Assembly (NCBI RefSeq): GCF_004297125.1
Contig: NZ_SCVD01000019.1
Location: 372,001-436,000, forward strand
Origin: Phenylobacterium sp.
GTDB lineage: Bacteria > Pseudomonadota > Alphaproteobacteria > Caulobacterales > Caulobacteraceae
Reading direction: 5' to 3'
DNA: 64,000 nucleotides
Below the pieces are notes generated by a model. It saw nothing but the letters and a program-made list of their open reading frames with translations, did not search any database and had not been told where the DNA came from. Position 1 is the first letter of the stretch. Each line of letters starts with the position of its first letter. The position numbers were made by a program, and so were the translations under genes. Positions 30,701-40,285 of the stretch are shown here, in pieces.

Positions 30701-31984
30701 ATGTCCCACCCCGCCGAAACCGCCCTCCTGAAGTCCATCGAGGACCGCACCGACGACGTGGTGGCCCTGACCCGCGACCTGATCCGCTTCCCCACTATCA
30801 ACCCGCCCGGCGATGCCTACCGGCCCTGCGCCGAGTACCTGGGCGAGCGGCTGCGCAAGCGCGGTTTCCAGGTGGAGTACGTCAGAGCCGAAGGCACGCC
30901 CGGTGACAGCGACGCCTATCCGAGGACCAACGTCATCGCCCGTTGGGAGGGCGCGAGCCCCGGCCCGTGCGTGCACTTCAACAGCCACATCGACGTGGTC
31001 TCGGTCGGCGACGGCTGGACCGTGCCGCCGTTCGAAGGGGTGGTGAAGGACGGAAAGGTCTACGGCCGCGGGGCCTGCGACATGAAGGGCGGCCTGGCCG
31101 CCTCGGTGATCGCCGTCGAGGCGCTGATCGATTCCGGGGTTCCGCTGCCCGGCGCGCTGGAGATCTCCGGCACCGCCGACGAGGAGAGCGGCGGCTACGG
31201 CGGCGTGGCCTACCTCGCCGAACGGGGCTGGTTCTCCAAGCCGCGCGTCGACCACGTGATCATCCCCGAGCCGCTGAACGTCGACCGGGTGTGCATCGGC
31301 CACCGGGGCGTCTGGTGGTCGGAGATCACCACCGAGGGCCGCATCGCGCACGGCTCCATGCCGTTCCTGGGCGACAACGCCGTGCGCCACATGGGGGCGG
31401 TGATCGACGAGCTGGAGGCGCGGATCTTCCCGGCCCTGGCCTCGCACCAGACCGCGATGCCGGTGGTCCCGGACGGGGCGCGGACGCCGACCCTCAACAT
31501 CAACTCGATCCATGGCGGCCAGCCGGACGTCACCAGCGGTCTGCCCGCGCCCGTGGTGCCGGATTCCTGCCGCATGGTTCTGGACCGGCGCCTCCTCATC
31601 GAGGAGGACCTGGAGGAGGTGAAGGCCCAGATCCGCGGCCTGCTGGACGGCCTGGTCCAGACCCGCGCGGGCTTCCGCTACAAGCTCCGGGACCTGTTCG
31701 AGGTACGGCCGTCGATGACCGAGCCCGAGCGGCCGGTGGTGCGGTTCACGTGCGAGGCGGTGGAGCAGGTCATGGGGCGCACCGCGCAGATCGTCTGCTC
31801 GCCGGGCACCTACGACCAGAAGCACATCGACCGGATAGGCAAGCTGCGCGACTGCATCGCCTACGGTCCCGGCATCCTCGACCTGGCCCACCAGCCGGAC
31901 GAGTACGTGGGGATCGACGACATGGTGAACTCGGCCAAGGTGATGGCGCTGTCGGCCTACGCGCTCTTGACCCGCCAGGTCTGA
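30701..31984 (+). CDS. M20-family metallohydrolase (ArgE/DapE/acetylornithine deacetylase-like)
   Basis: A 427-residue zinc amidohydrolase. Metal ligands are visible: H in HFNSHIDVV, the bridging D in GRGACDMKGG, the catalytic and ligand glutamates in TADEESGGYGG, E in IIPEPLN, and the late H in LAHQPDEYV. A dimerisation (lid) domain lies between. I start at ATG 30701; the TTG just before is in frame but unlikely. It hydrolyses an N-acyl or peptide bond of an amino acid derivative. Beside an omega-aminotransferase and a peptide-type importer, it probably trims the imported compound to a free amine or amino acid. Confidence 0.85.
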   Translation: MSHPAETALLKSIEDRTDDVVALTRDLIRFPTINPPGDAYRPCAEYLGERLRKRGFQVEYVRAEGTPGDSDAYPRTNVIARWEGASPGPCVHFNSHIDVVSVGDGWTVPPFEGVVKDGKVYGRGACDMKGGLAASVIAVEALIDSGVPLPGALEISGTADEESGGYGGVAYLAERGWFSKPRVDHVIIPEPLNVDRVCIGHRGVWWSEITTEGRIAHGSMPFLGDNAVRHMGAVIDELEARIFPALASHQTAMPVVPDGARTPTLNINSIHGGQPDVTSGLPAPVVPDSCRMVLDRRLLIEEDLEEVKAQIRGLLDGLVQTRAGFRYKLRDLFEVRPSMTEPERPVVRFTCEAVEQVMGRTAQIVCSPGTYDQKHIDRIGKLRDCIAYGPGILDLAHQPDEYVGIDDMVNSAKVMALSAYALLTRQV

Positions 31985-31991
31985 CGCGCGC

Positions 31992-34562
31992 GTGGGCGCG
32001 GCGCGGAGCGAGCTCGGGAATCGGTTCAGGACGCTTCTGGCGGGCCTGGCGATCCTGCTCGCCTGGCTCGTGCTGGCCAGCGCCGCCCAGGCCCGCGACA
32101 CCCTTCGCTTGGCCATGCCTCTCGAGCCTCCGAACCTCGACCCCACCGCCGGCGCGGCCGCGGCGATCGACGAGGTGGTCTATGGCAACGTCTTCGAAGG
32201 ACTGGTGCGGATCGGACCCACGGGCCGGGTAGAGCCGGCGCTCGCCGAGTCCTGGGAGGTCTCGCCCGACGGCCGGATCTACGTCTTCCACCTGCGGCGC
32301 GGCGTGCGGTTCCAGGACGGGTCGCCCTTCGACGCCGGTGTCGTGAAATTTTCCCTCGACCGGGCGCGGGCGAAGGACTCGGCCAACGCCCAGAAGGCCT
32401 ATTTCGAGCCGATCGAGCGGGTCGAGGTGGTCGATCCCCTGACCGTGCGCCTGGTGCTGCGCCATGCCGCCAGTTCGCTGATCTATGTGCTGGGTTGGGG
32501 TGACGCGGTCATGGTCTCGCCGAAGAGCGCCGCCGACAACGCGGCCCACCCGGTGGGCACGGGCCCGTTCCGTTTCGCTCGCTGGCGGCGGGGCGATTCG
32601 ATCGAGCTGGTGCGAAATCCCGCCTACTGGGGACCGCAGCCGCGCCTGAACGCAGTGGTGTTCCGGTTCATCCCGGATCCGACCGCGGCCTATGCCGCCA
32701 TCAAGGCCGGCAACATCGACGCCTATCCCAACTTCCCGGCGCCCGAAAACCTGGCGGAGCTGCGCCGCGACCCGCGTTTCCGGGTGGTGGTAGGCGCCAC
32801 GGAAGGCGAGACGATCCTGGCGCTCAACAACGCCAAGCCGCCGTTCGACAATCTGTTGGTTCGACGCGCGCTGGCCCACGCCATCGACCGCAAGGCGATC
32901 ATCGACGGCGCCATGTTCGGCTACGGCCAGCCGATCGGCAGCCACTTCCCGCCGCAGAACCCGGACTATGTCGACCTCACCGGCCTCTATCCGCACGACG
33001 TGGCGCGGGCGAAGGCGCTGCTGGCCCAGGCCGGCTATCCGAACGGCTTCGCGGCGACGCTGAAGCTGCCGCCGCCCAGCTACGCCCGCCGCTCCGGCGA
33101 GATCATCGCCGCGCAACTCGCCCAGGCGGGGGTGCGGGTGACCATCGAGAACCTGGAGTGGGCCCAGTGGCTGGACCAGGTGCTGAAGAACAAGAACTTC
33201 GACATGACCGTCGTCTCGCACACCGAGCCGATGGACTACGACATCTATGGCCGGGACTACTACTTCGGGTACCGCAGCGCCGCGTTCGACGCCCTGCTGG
33301 ACCGGTTGAACCAGGCCGTCGACGCTCCGACCCGCTCGTTGCTCCTGAAGGCGATCCAGCGGAAGATCGCCGAGGATTCGGTCAACGTCTTCCTGTTCGA
33401 GTTCCCGAAGCTCAACGTCTGGGACGCGCACCTCAGGGGCCTCTGGCGGGACTCGCCCGTTCAGGCCAACGTGGTCGCCGAAGCCTGGTTCGACGAGCCA
33501 GGATCGACGGCGCCGGCCGAGGCGCCGCGGGTCGCGCAGAGCTCCGCCTGGGCCGCTCCGGTCGCGCTGGCAGGCGTGGCGGCGCTGATGCTCCTCGCCT
33601 TCGTGCGGCTGGGCGCGACCTATGTCGGGGGACGGCTCCTGGCCCTGACCCTGACCTTCCTGGCGGCGACGGTCGTGGTCTTCCTGCTGATCCAGGTCAC
33701 CCCCGGCGACCCCGCGGCCTACATGATGGGTCTGAACGCCAGCCCCGAGGCCGTGGCGGCGCTCCGCACCCAGATGGGCCTCGATGGGTCGCTGCCACAG
33801 CGCTATTTCGACTGGATCGCGGGGCTCGCCCGTGGCGATTTCGGCGTCAGCTACACCTACCGCGTGCCGGTCGGCCAGCTCATCGCCGAACGGGTGGCGG
33901 TGTCGCTGCCGCTGGCCCTGATGGCGCTCGCCCTGGCCGTCGCCGTGGCCTTCCCGATCGGCGTCTTCGCCGCGCGACGGCGCGGGCGGGCGGCCGACAC
34001 CGTGACCATGGGCGTGACCCAGGTCTTCATGGCGATGCCCAACTTCTGGTTCGCCATGCTGCTGGTGCTGGTGTTCGCGGTGGGCCTTCGCTGGTTGCCG
34101 GCGGGTGGCTTCCCGGGCTGGGACGCCGGCGCCTGGCCGGCGCTCAAGGCGCTGGTCCTGCCCGCCCTGGCGCTGGCTCTGCCCCAGGCGGCGATCCTGG
34201 CCCGCGTGTTGCGCTCCGCCCTGATCGACACCCTGGACGAGGACTACGTGCGCACGGCGCGCGCCAAGGGGCTCACCGAGGGGCAGGTGGTCTATCGCCA
34301 CGCGCTGCGCAACGCCCTGATCCCGACCCTGACCATCGTGGGCCTGCAGTTCCCCTTCCTGCTGGCCGGGGCGGTGATCGTGGAGAACGTGTTCTTCCTT
34401 CCCGGCCTCGGACGCCTGGTGTTCCAGGCGATCACCCAGCGCGACCTGATCGTGGTGCAGAGCGTCGTGGTGCTGCTGGTCTTCGCCGTGGTGGTGGTGA
34501 ACTTCCTGGTCGACCTCGGCTATGCCGCGATCGACCCGCGCCTGAGAAGGCGGTCGGCATGA
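31992..34562 (+). CDS. Fused peptide-type ABC substrate-binding protein and DppB-type permease
   Basis: An 856-residue two-part protein. Residues 1 to about 510 form a family-5 solute-binding protein with a hydrophobic export segment (LAGLAILLAWLVLASAAQA) and typical SBP_bac_5 stretches (LAMPLEPPNLDP, GTGPFRFARWRRGD, RRALAHAIDRKAII). A hydrophobic segment at about 518-536 then tethers it. From about 545 a complete DppB-like permease follows, with LIQVTPGDPAAYMMG, FGVSYTYRVPVGQLI and the EAA loop ARAKGLTEGQVVYRHALRNA near 755. Binding protein and permease are normally separate, so this is a rare domain fusion in the dipeptide/nickel transporter family. The start is GTG 31992, 8 bp after the M20 stop. 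Confidence 0.88.
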   Translation: MGAARSELGNRFRTLLAGLAILLAWLVLASAAQARDTLRLAMPLEPPNLDPTAGAAAAIDEVVYGNVFEGLVRIGPTGRVEPALAESWEVSPDGRIYVFHLRRGVRFQDGSPFDAGVVKFSLDRARAKDSANAQKAYFEPIERVEVVDPLTVRLVLRHAASSLIYVLGWGDAVMVSPKSAADNAAHPVGTGPFRFARWRRGDSIELVRNPAYWGPQPRLNAVVFRFIPDPTAAYAAIKAGNIDAYPNFPAPENLAELRRDPRFRVVVGATEGETILALNNAKPPFDNLLVRRALAHAIDRKAIIDGAMFGYGQPIGSHFPPQNPDYVDLTGLYPHDVARAKALLAQAGYPNGFAATLKLPPPSYARRSGEIIAAQLAQAGVRVTIENLEWAQWLDQVLKNKNFDMTVVSHTEPMDYDIYGRDYYFGYRSAAFDALLDRLNQAVDAPTRSLLLKAIQRKIAEDSVNVFLFEFPKLNVWDAHLRGLWRDSPVQANVVAEAWFDEPGSTAPAEAPRVAQSSAWAAPVALAGVAALMLLAFVRLGATYVGGRLLALTLTFLAATVVVFLLIQVTPGDPAAYMMGLNASPEAVAALRTQMGLDGSLPQRYFDWIAGLARGDFGVSYTYRVPVGQLIAERVAVSLPLALMALALAVAVAFPIGVFAARRRGRAADTVTMGVTQVFMAMPNFWFAMLLVLVFAVGLRWLPAGGFPGWDAGAWPALKALVLPALALALPQAAILARVLRSALIDTLDEDYVRTARAKGLTEGQVVYRHALRNALIPTLTIVGLQFPFLLAGAVIVENVFFLPGLGRLVFQAITQRDLIVVQSVVVLLVFAVVVVNFLVDLGYAAIDPRLRRRSA

Positions 34563-35413
34563 GCGAGACGACCATCCCTGGTCCCGCGACGCGCGGCGGC
34601 CGCGCGTCGGCGGCGCTCTGGCTGGGCGCGGCCCTGACCGGGCTGTTCGTGGCGGCGGTGCTGCTGTCGCTGGTGTGGACACCCTATCCCGTCGCCGACC
34701 TCGACATGGCCGGTCGCCTGCGGGCGCCGTCGGCCGCCCATTGGTTCGGTACGGACCACTTCGGGCGCGACGTGCTGTCGATGATCCTGGTGGGCGCGCG
34801 CAATTCGCTGGCGGTGGCGGTCGTCGCGGCCGGCGTGGGCCTGCTGGTCGGCGTGCCGCTGGGCCTGCTGGCGGCGGCCAAGGGCGGGCTGACGGACGAG
34901 CTGGTCATGCGCTCGAACGACCTCATCTTCGCCTTCCCATCGTTGCTGCTGGCCATCATGATCACCGCGGTGGCGGGGCCGGGCGCGATCAACGCCGTCA
35001 TCGCCATCGGCGTCTTCAACATCCCGGTCTTCGCCCGGGTGGCCCGTGGCGCGGCCCTTTCGCTTTGGACCCGCGACTACGTCCTGGCGGCGCGCGTGGC
35101 GGGCAAGGGCAAGGGCCTGATCTCGCTGCAGCACATCCTGCCCAACATCGCCAACCTGCTGATCGTGCAGGGCGCCATCCAGTTCTCCATGGGCGTCCTC
35201 GCCGAGGCGGCGCTGTCCTATGTCGGCCTCGGCGCGCAGCCGCCGACGCCGAGCTGGGGCCGGATGCTCAACGAGGCGCAGACCCTGATCGGCTTCGCAC
35301 CCTGGCTGGCCATCTTCCCGGGCGTGGCCATCGTGCTGAGCGTGCTGGGACTGAACCTGCTGGGCGACGGCCTTCGCGACCTGTTCGACCCCAAGCTCGA
35401 CCGGAGCCGCTGA
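34559..35413 (+). CDS. DppC-type ABC transporter permease
   Basis: A 284-residue inner-membrane permease, partner of the fused DppB-like protein. It shows an N-terminal TM followed by HWFGTDHFGRDVLSMILVGA, the OppC/DppC signature. The EAA motif is AARVAGKGKGLISLQHILPN, and LSYVGLGAQPPTPSWGRML is typical of the C-type subunit. It starts inside the stop of the fusion gene (ATGA) and ends one base before the ATPase gene. Together the genes encode a full importer for a peptide-like or acylated compound. Confidence 0.9.
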   Translation: MSETTIPGPATRGGRASAALWLGAALTGLFVAAVLLSLVWTPYPVADLDMAGRLRAPSAAHWFGTDHFGRDVLSMILVGARNSLAVAVVAAGVGLLVGVPLGLLAAAKGGLTDELVMRSNDLIFAFPSLLLAIMITAVAGPGAINAVIAIGVFNIPVFARVARGAALSLWTRDYVLAARVAGKGKGLISLQHILPNIANLLIVQGAIQFSMGVLAEAALSYVGLGAQPPTPSWGRMLNEAQTLIGFAPWLAIFPGVAIVLSVLGLNLLGDGLRDLFDPKLDRSR

Positions 35414-35414
35414 C

Positions 35415-37025
35415 ATGGCCTTGCTGCGGATCGAGGACCTGAGGCTCCGGATCGGCGAGGCCGAGCTGCTGAAGGGGGTGTCGCTCGAAGTGGAGCCGGG
35501 CGAGACGCTGGGGCTGGTGGGCGAGTCCGGGTCGGGCAAGTCGATCACCGCACTCTCGATCCTGCGCCTGTCGCCGCCGGGTGCGACGATGTCCGGACGG
35601 ATCCTCCTCGGCGACCAGGACCTGACGGCGGCCGGCGAGGCGGAGATGCGCGCGGTGCGCGGCGGCCAGGTGGGCGTGGTCTTCCAGGAGCCGATGACGG
35701 CGCTCAATCCCTTGATGCGCATCGGCGACCAGGTCGCCGAATCCATCGCCCTGCACCGGCGCGTGGGCCGAGCGGAGGCCACGGCGCAGGCTGCCCGGGC
35801 GCTGGAGAGGGTGGGCCTTCCCGCCAGCCGGTTCCCCCTCGACCGCTATCCCCACGAGCTCTCGGGAGGCCAGCGCCAGCGGGTGGCGATCGCCATGGCG
35901 ATGGCGGTGAAGCCGAGGCTGCTCATCGCCGACGAGCCGACGACGGCGCTCGACGTCACGACCCAGGCGCAGATCCTCGACCTTCTCAGGGACCTGGTGC
36001 GCGAGGACGGCGCCGGGCTCATCCTGATCACCCACGACCTGGCCGTGGTGGCCGAGATGGCCGATCGGGTGGCGATCATGCGCCAGGGCGAGATCGTCGA
36101 GCAGGGGCCGACCGGCGTCCTGCTCCGGGGTCTCACGCACCCCTACGCCCGCAAGCTTGCCGAGGACGCCGTGCTGGCTAGCGCAGCGCCGCCGGCGCGG
36201 GTCTCGGACGATGCGCCGGTCATGGAGGCGCGCGGCGTGGTGCGCGCCTATCCGGGCCGCCGCACCTCGCCCTGGCGGCGGGCCCAGCCGTTCCGCGCGG
36301 TGGACGGGGTCAGCCTGACGGTCCGGGTCGGCGAGACCGTGGGGCTGGTGGGCGAGTCCGGCTCCGGCAAGTCGACCCTGCTGCGCGCCGTCCTCGGGTT
36401 GGAGGCCCTGCAGGGCGGCGAGGTCCGCCTGGACGGGGCGTCGTTCCCGCCGGCGTCACCTGCCGAGGCGCGGCGGCTGCGGCGCAAGATCCAGGCGGTG
36501 TTCCAGGACCCCTTCGGCAGCTTCGACCCGCGCTGGCGCGTCGAGGACCTGGTCGCCGAGCCATTCCACCTGCTCGAACGCCCGCCCATGGGCGCGGCCC
36601 GCCGGGCCGCCGTGCAGGCCATGCTCGAACGCGTTGGCCTGCCGCCAGACGCCAGCGACCGTTATCCCCACCAGTTCTCCGGCGGCCAGCGCCAGCGGAT
36701 CGCCATCGCGCGGGCCCTGATCACTGAACCGCGGCTGGTCGTCCTGGACGAGGCCGTCTCCGCCCTCGACGTCACCGTCCGGGCGCAGGTGCTGGAACTG
36801 CTGGCCAGGCTCTCCCAGGAGCTGGGTGTATCCTATCTCTTCGTGACCCACGACCTGGGCGTGGTGCGGGCGATCTGCCACCGGGTGGCGGTGATGCAGG
36901 GCGGCCGGATCGTGGAGGAGGGGACGACCGATGACGTCTTCCTGCGTCCCCGGCACGCCTATACCCAGAGCCTGCTGTCCGCGACTCCGAACCTGGAGCG
37001 CGCCCTGGCCGCGCGCGGCGCCTGA
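35415..37025 (+). CDS. Fused DppD-DppF ATPase of a peptide-type ABC importer
   Basis: A 536-residue protein with two complete ABC ATPase domains in tandem. The first has Walker [10 protein letters not shown] near residue 37, the signature LSGGQRQRV and Walker [13 protein letters not shown]. The second has Walker [10 protein letters not shown] near 313, FSGGQRQRI near 421 and [13 protein letters not shown], with Ala-Val in place of the usual Pro-Thr or Pro-Val after the catalytic Glu. Such D-F fusions are well known in the dipeptide/glutathione transporter family (GsiA, YejF). It closes the operon; a hairpin follows at 37044-37067. With the fused binding protein-permease, the whole importer needs only three polypeptides. 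Confidence 0.92.
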   Translation: MALLRIEDLRLRIGEAELLKGVSLEVEPGETLGLVGESGSGKSITALSILRLSPPGATMSGRILLGDQDLTAAGEAEMRAVRGGQVGVVFQEPMTALNPLMRIGDQVAESIALHRRVGRAEATAQAARALERVGLPASRFPLDRYPHELSGGQRQRVAIAMAMAVKPRLLIADEPTTALDVTTQAQILDLLRDLVREDGAGLILITHDLAVVAEMADRVAIMRQGEIVEQGPTGVLLRGLTHPYARKLAEDAVLASAAPPARVSDDAPVMEARGVVRAYPGRRTSPWRRAQPFRAVDGVSLTVRVGETVGLVGESGSGKSTLLRAVLGLEALQGGEVRLDGASFPPASPAEARRLRRKIQAVFQDPFGSFDPRWRVEDLVAEPFHLLERPPMGAARRAAVQAMLERVGLPPDASDRYPHQFSGGQRQRIAIARALITEPRLVVLDEAVSALDVTVRAQVLELLARLSQELGVSYLFVTHDLGVVRAICHRVAVMQGGRIVEEGTTDDVFLRPRHAYTQSLLSATPNLERALAARGA

Positions 37026-37043
37026 CCCTGGGCAGAATCGAAA

Positions 37044-37067
37044 GGCCGCCGTGTCGCCACGGCGGCC
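37044..37067. terminator. Hairpin between convergent ATPase and TonB receptor genes
   Basis: GGCCGCCGTG and CACGGCGGCC form a perfect 10-bp stem with a TCGC loop. On the minus strand the stem is followed by TTTCGATTC, on the plus strand by CCCGATCTCG. It lies between two convergent transcription units, the usual spot for a bidirectional terminator, although U-runs are poor. Confidence 0.5.
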
Positions 37068-37088
37068 CCCGATCTCGATAATGCAGGG

Positions 37089-39281
37089 CTAGAAGTCGTA
37101 CGCCAGCCGCACGCCGTACTCGCGCGGGCGCGCCGGCTGGGCGATGTCCGCGCTGGTGAAGAAGTTGCGCGTCAGGTCGTACTTCTCGTTCAGGATGTTG
37201 CGTCCGAACACCGTGGCGGCCCACGGGCCGTCGTGGGGCCGCAGGGTCAGGTCGCCGTTGACCGTCCAGGAACTGGCCACCGCGTAGCGGACGCCGAGGA
37301 AGTTCACGTTGCGGTCGCGGAAGTTGTAGTTGACGTTGGCCGCGAGGTCGTGGGCGCCCAGGTCCCAGGTGTAGGTCGCCGAGCCCTGGTAGGACCAGGC
37401 GGGGAAGGGGATCTTCTGCCCGGCCCGGTCGACGGTGATCTCTCGGCCGGCCAGGCGCGAAGCTCCGGCGTCGACCTCGAAGAACTCCTTGTACTCACCC
37501 TTCTTGTACCCGACGTTCTGGGTCAGAACGAAGGCCGGCGTCGGGTGGAACACCAGCTCCAGCTCGCCGCCCCAGATCTCGGACTTGGGCACATTGGCGA
37601 AACGACCCACGAGGCCGTTGGCCGTGAACACCGTCGAGAGCACCTGCTGGTTCTTGTAGTCGTAGAAGAACGCCGAACCGTTGATCTGCAGCGACGGCAC
37701 GAGGTTGGTCTTGAAGCCCACTTCGTAGGCCCGGAGGATCTCCGGCTTGAACGGCTGGATCGCCGAGGAATTGCCGGTGTTGTAGGTGGTGAAGCCGCCC
37801 GACTTCGCCCCGCGGCTCGCCGAGGCGTAGATCAGCGCGCCCTCCACCGGCTTGAAGTCCAGCTCGATCTTGCCGGTCAGGGGCGTCATCTTGGTCGAGA
37901 CGTTGGTAGGCCGCAGCGCCTGAGCGCCGCCGAAGGCCGAGCCGAAGCCCTCCAGGTGGCGCGTCTCACGCTCGTAGCGGAGGCCGCCGATCAGTTTCCA
38001 TTGCTCGTTGAACTCGTACTCGGCCTGGCCGAAGCCGCTGATCGACTCGACCTTCTGGTTGTAGTTCACCCGGGCATAGGTGCCGAAATTGTCGAGGAAG
38101 TCGGAGTAGTACTGCTCCTTCAGCTCCTGGCGGGAATAGTAGACGCCGAGCACGTAATGCAGGGGCCCTTCCTCGCTGGAGGTCAGGCGAAGTTCGTCCG
38201 AAATGACGTTCACCTTGCTGCCGAAGTAGGTGTCGGCCTCGATGGATTGGCTGGAGTCCCAGTCGCCGTACTGGCGACGGATCAGCTGGTCGTAGCTGGC
38301 GATGTTGGTCAGTGTCGCCGGGCCGAAATCGTAGGACGCGTTGAGGGACGTGCCCCAGGTCTCGTTGTCCACCCCCGGCTTGGCGTCCAGCGGCAGGTTG
38401 GCGTCGCGCGCCAGGAAGGGCGAGATCTTCCAGTCCGTGGCGAACCGGTCGGTGTCGGCGGGAATGAAGACGCCGGTCCCGCTGCGCGTCGTGAAGCCGC
38501 GGAAGAGATAGAGGCCGGTCGCTTCCGACTTGTCGCGGCCGGCGTGGACGTCGAACAGCGCTTCCACAGGCCCGCCCGGCTTGTACTCAAGCAGCAGGCG
38601 GCCGGCCAGGCGGTCAGCGTCGCCCAGTTCCTCGCCGGTGACGCGGCGATGCTGGTAGGCGCCGCCCTGCTCGGTCGCCAGCGACAGCCTGGCCAGCAGG
38701 GCGTCGCCGAAGACGGGTCCGGAGACGTAGCCTTCCGCCCGCAGATGGTCGAAGCGCGCATATTCGGCCATGAAGCCGGCGGACAACTGCTTGCTCGGCC
38801 GGTTGGTGATGATGTTCACCGCGCCGCCTGTGGTGTTGCGCCCGTAGAGCGTGCCTTGCGGGCCCCGCAGAACCTCGACCCGCGCCACGTCGAAGATCAG
38901 GCCCTGGGTCATGATCGGGACGGGGTAGGCGACCTCGTTCACATAGACGCCAACGGTGGGGGCGTTGTTGGAGGCGTAGTCCGAGAAGCCCACGCCGCGC
39001 AGCCGGAACTGCGGCGTGCCGCCGCCGAAGGCCGGCTCGACCTCCAGGCTGGGCGTCGCGTTCTGCAGCTGGTTGATGTTGGTGACGCCGCGTTGGACCA
39101 GGTCTTCGGAGGTGACGACGGACAAGGCGATGCCCACGTCCTGGGCGGCCTGTTCACGCCTCTGTACGGTGACGACCAGTTCATCGACCGTCGTGCCGGA
39201 TCCCGAGGTCTGGGCGCTGGAAGGCTGGGCGCTGACGAGCCCCAGAACGCCCATGGCAGCCCCGACGAAATACCGCTTCAT
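37089..39281 (-). CDS. TonB-dependent outer-membrane receptor
   Basis: A 730-residue receptor, convergent with the ABC importer operon. A signal peptide (FVGAAMGVLGLVSAQPSSAQ) is followed by the TonB-box-like DELVVTVQRREQ. The plug domain contains GTLYGRNTTGGAVNIITNRP, and the barrel ends in LAYDF. I choose ATG 39281 (MKRYFVG); the frame is open 26 codons further, without export character. It should carry the same substrate across the outer membrane that the peptide-type ABC system takes across the inner membrane. The upstream gap contains a copy of the XRE-cupin operator, supporting shared control. Confidence 0.88.
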   Translation of the reverse strand: MKRYFVGAAMGVLGLVSAQPSSAQTSGSGTTVDELVVTVQRREQAAQDVGIALSVVTSEDLVQRGVTNINQLQNATPSLEVEPAFGGGTPQFRLRGVGFSDYASNNAPTVGVYVNEVAYPVPIMTQGLIFDVARVEVLRGPQGTLYGRNTTGGAVNIITNRPSKQLSAGFMAEYARFDHLRAEGYVSGPVFGDALLARLSLATEQGGAYQHRRVTGEELGDADRLAGRLLLEYKPGGPVEALFDVHAGRDKSEATGLYLFRGFTTRSGTGVFIPADTDRFATDWKISPFLARDANLPLDAKPGVDNETWGTSLNASYDFGPATLTNIASYDQLIRRQYGDWDSSQSIEADTYFGSKVNVISDELRLTSSEEGPLHYVLGVYYSRQELKEQYYSDFLDNFGTYARVNYNQKVESISGFGQAEYEFNEQWKLIGGLRYERETRHLEGFGSAFGGAQALRPTNVSTKMTPLTGKIELDFKPVEGALIYASASRGAKSGGFTTYNTGNSSAIQPFKPEILRAYEVGFKTNLVPSLQINGSAFFYDYKNQQVLSTVFTANGLVGRFANVPKSEIWGGELELVFHPTPAFVLTQNVGYKKGEYKEFFEVDAGASRLAGREITVDRAGQKIPFPAWSYQGSATYTWDLGAHDLAANVNYNFRDRNVNFLGVRYAVASSWTVNGDLTLRPHDGPWAATVFGRNILNEKYDLTRNFFTSADIAQPARPREYGVRLAYDF

Positions 39282-39715
39282 CACAATCCCCCAATATGCA
39301 AACCCATGACCCGCTGCTGGCGGTCTGTAGACACCTTCGCGGCGGCCCCTCCCGGGCATGACAGCTTTTGTTCTAGGCGTCGGTCTTGGCCGACTGGCAA
39401 TTTAGATCAATGACCCAGGGGCGCCCCATCGCAGCATCTACATAAATCTGTCGTCGTCGATAGAAAGACTAAGCGGGCGCCTGGCCGGGTTCGTTTGGAA
39501 GATCCTGCGGTTGTGGATATTCCGGCCCGCAACCACCTAAAGTATATGTGCGGCCCGTTGGCGGTTCCTCACAGTTGCGATGAAAGCTTCGCGCTGGCTT
39601 CAAGTCTGCGCCAGCCTATTTGTTTCACATCATAAGTTGCTGTTTTTGCACATGATGCTCGTGTGGTCGCTCAATTCATTGAGCACCTAGACCGCCGCAA
39701 GGGCCGACGGCGCGG
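39282..39715. other. 434-bp non-coding region between TonB receptor and XRE-cupin genes
   Basis: No credible gene. The base composition is more AT-rich than the coding DNA around it, with stretches such as CATAAATCTG and CACATCATAAG, as in promoter regions. The only structured element I see is the palindrome at 39669-39684. Both flanking genes are on the minus strand, so this region holds the 3' end of the regulator transcript and the promoter and leader of the receptor gene. Confidence 0.55.
39669..39684. promoter_or_regulatory. Palindromic operator GCTCAA-N4-TTGAGC (site B)
   Basis: GCTCAA (39669-39674), TTCA, TTGAGC (39679-39684), followed by ACC as at site A (TTGAGCAC is shared). It is 388 bp before the TonB receptor start and 32 bp after the regulator stop. 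If it controls the receptor, the transcript has a long leader or the promoter is far upstream. Confidence 0.55.
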
Positions 39716-40264
39716 CTAGAAGGTGGGCGGCGTGCAGGCGCTGACCACGACACAGACCTCGTCGCCGACGTTGCGGAACCGGTGCGGCGTCGTGCTCTGG
39801 AAGAGATAGGCCTCCCCCGCCTTCAGCACCCGGGTCTGCTGCCCGACGGTGACCTCCAGGCGACCCTGGATCACGATGCCGCCCTCCTCGCCTTCGTGGG
39901 TCAGCATCACCCGCCCGCTGTCGGAGCCGGGCTGGTAGGTCTCGTGCAGGATCTGCAGCGTCGAGATGCCGGCCCCGGCGCCGACCTGCCGGTAAGACAC
40001 GTCGCCGCTTGATATTTCGGCCAGTTCGTCGCGCCGGAAGAAGATCTTCTGCTCGGTGGCGAGGTCGAAGCTGAAGAACTCGGCCAGCGACAGGCCCGCG
40101 GCGTCCAGCAGCCGCTTCAGCGACCCGATCGATGGATTGGTGCGCCCGCCTTCGATCAGCGACACGGTGCTGCTCGGCACCCCGGCCTTGCGCGCCAGCG
40201 ACCTCTGGCTGAGGCCCATCTTCGCCCTGACTGTCCGCAGCCGCGGTCCGACTTCGCCGTCCAT
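39716..40264 (-). CDS. XRE-family regulator with C-terminal cupin domain (PuuR-like)
   Basis: A 182-residue one-component regulator. An N-terminal Cro/CI HTH (LRTVRAKMGLSQRSLARKAG, then VPSSTVSLIEGGRTNPSIG) is followed by a short linker and a cupin sensor domain (MLTHEGEEGGIVIQGRLEVT, GEAYLFQSTTPHRFRNVG). This architecture is that of PuuR and related regulators of amine and amino-acid catabolism. I choose ATG 40264 (MDGEVGPR); ATG 40297 is in frame but would place the palindrome 40286-40301 in the coding part. That palindrome, 22-37 bp upstream, suggests autorepression. It is divergent from the amine dehydrogenase cluster, and sites A and B suggest wider control. Confidence 0.87.
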   Translation of the reverse strand: MDGEVGPRLRTVRAKMGLSQRSLARKAGVPSSTVSLIEGGRTNPSIGSLKRLLDAAGLSLAEFFSFDLATEQKIFFRRDELAEISSGDVSYRQVGAGAGISTLQILHETYQPGSDSGRVMLTHEGEEGGIVIQGRLEVTVGQQTRVLKAGEAYLFQSTTPHRFRNVGDEVCVVVSACTPPTF

Positions 40265-40285
40265 GCTCGAAACTCCGATAGGTAC

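Noticed and set aside
29207-32146. 979-codon open frame on the minus strand opposite the aminotransferase and M20 genes
   Set aside because: Rich in Arg, Gly, His and Gln with no domain; it is the usual antisense shadow of GC-rich codons. The plus-strand genes have clear catalytic motifs.
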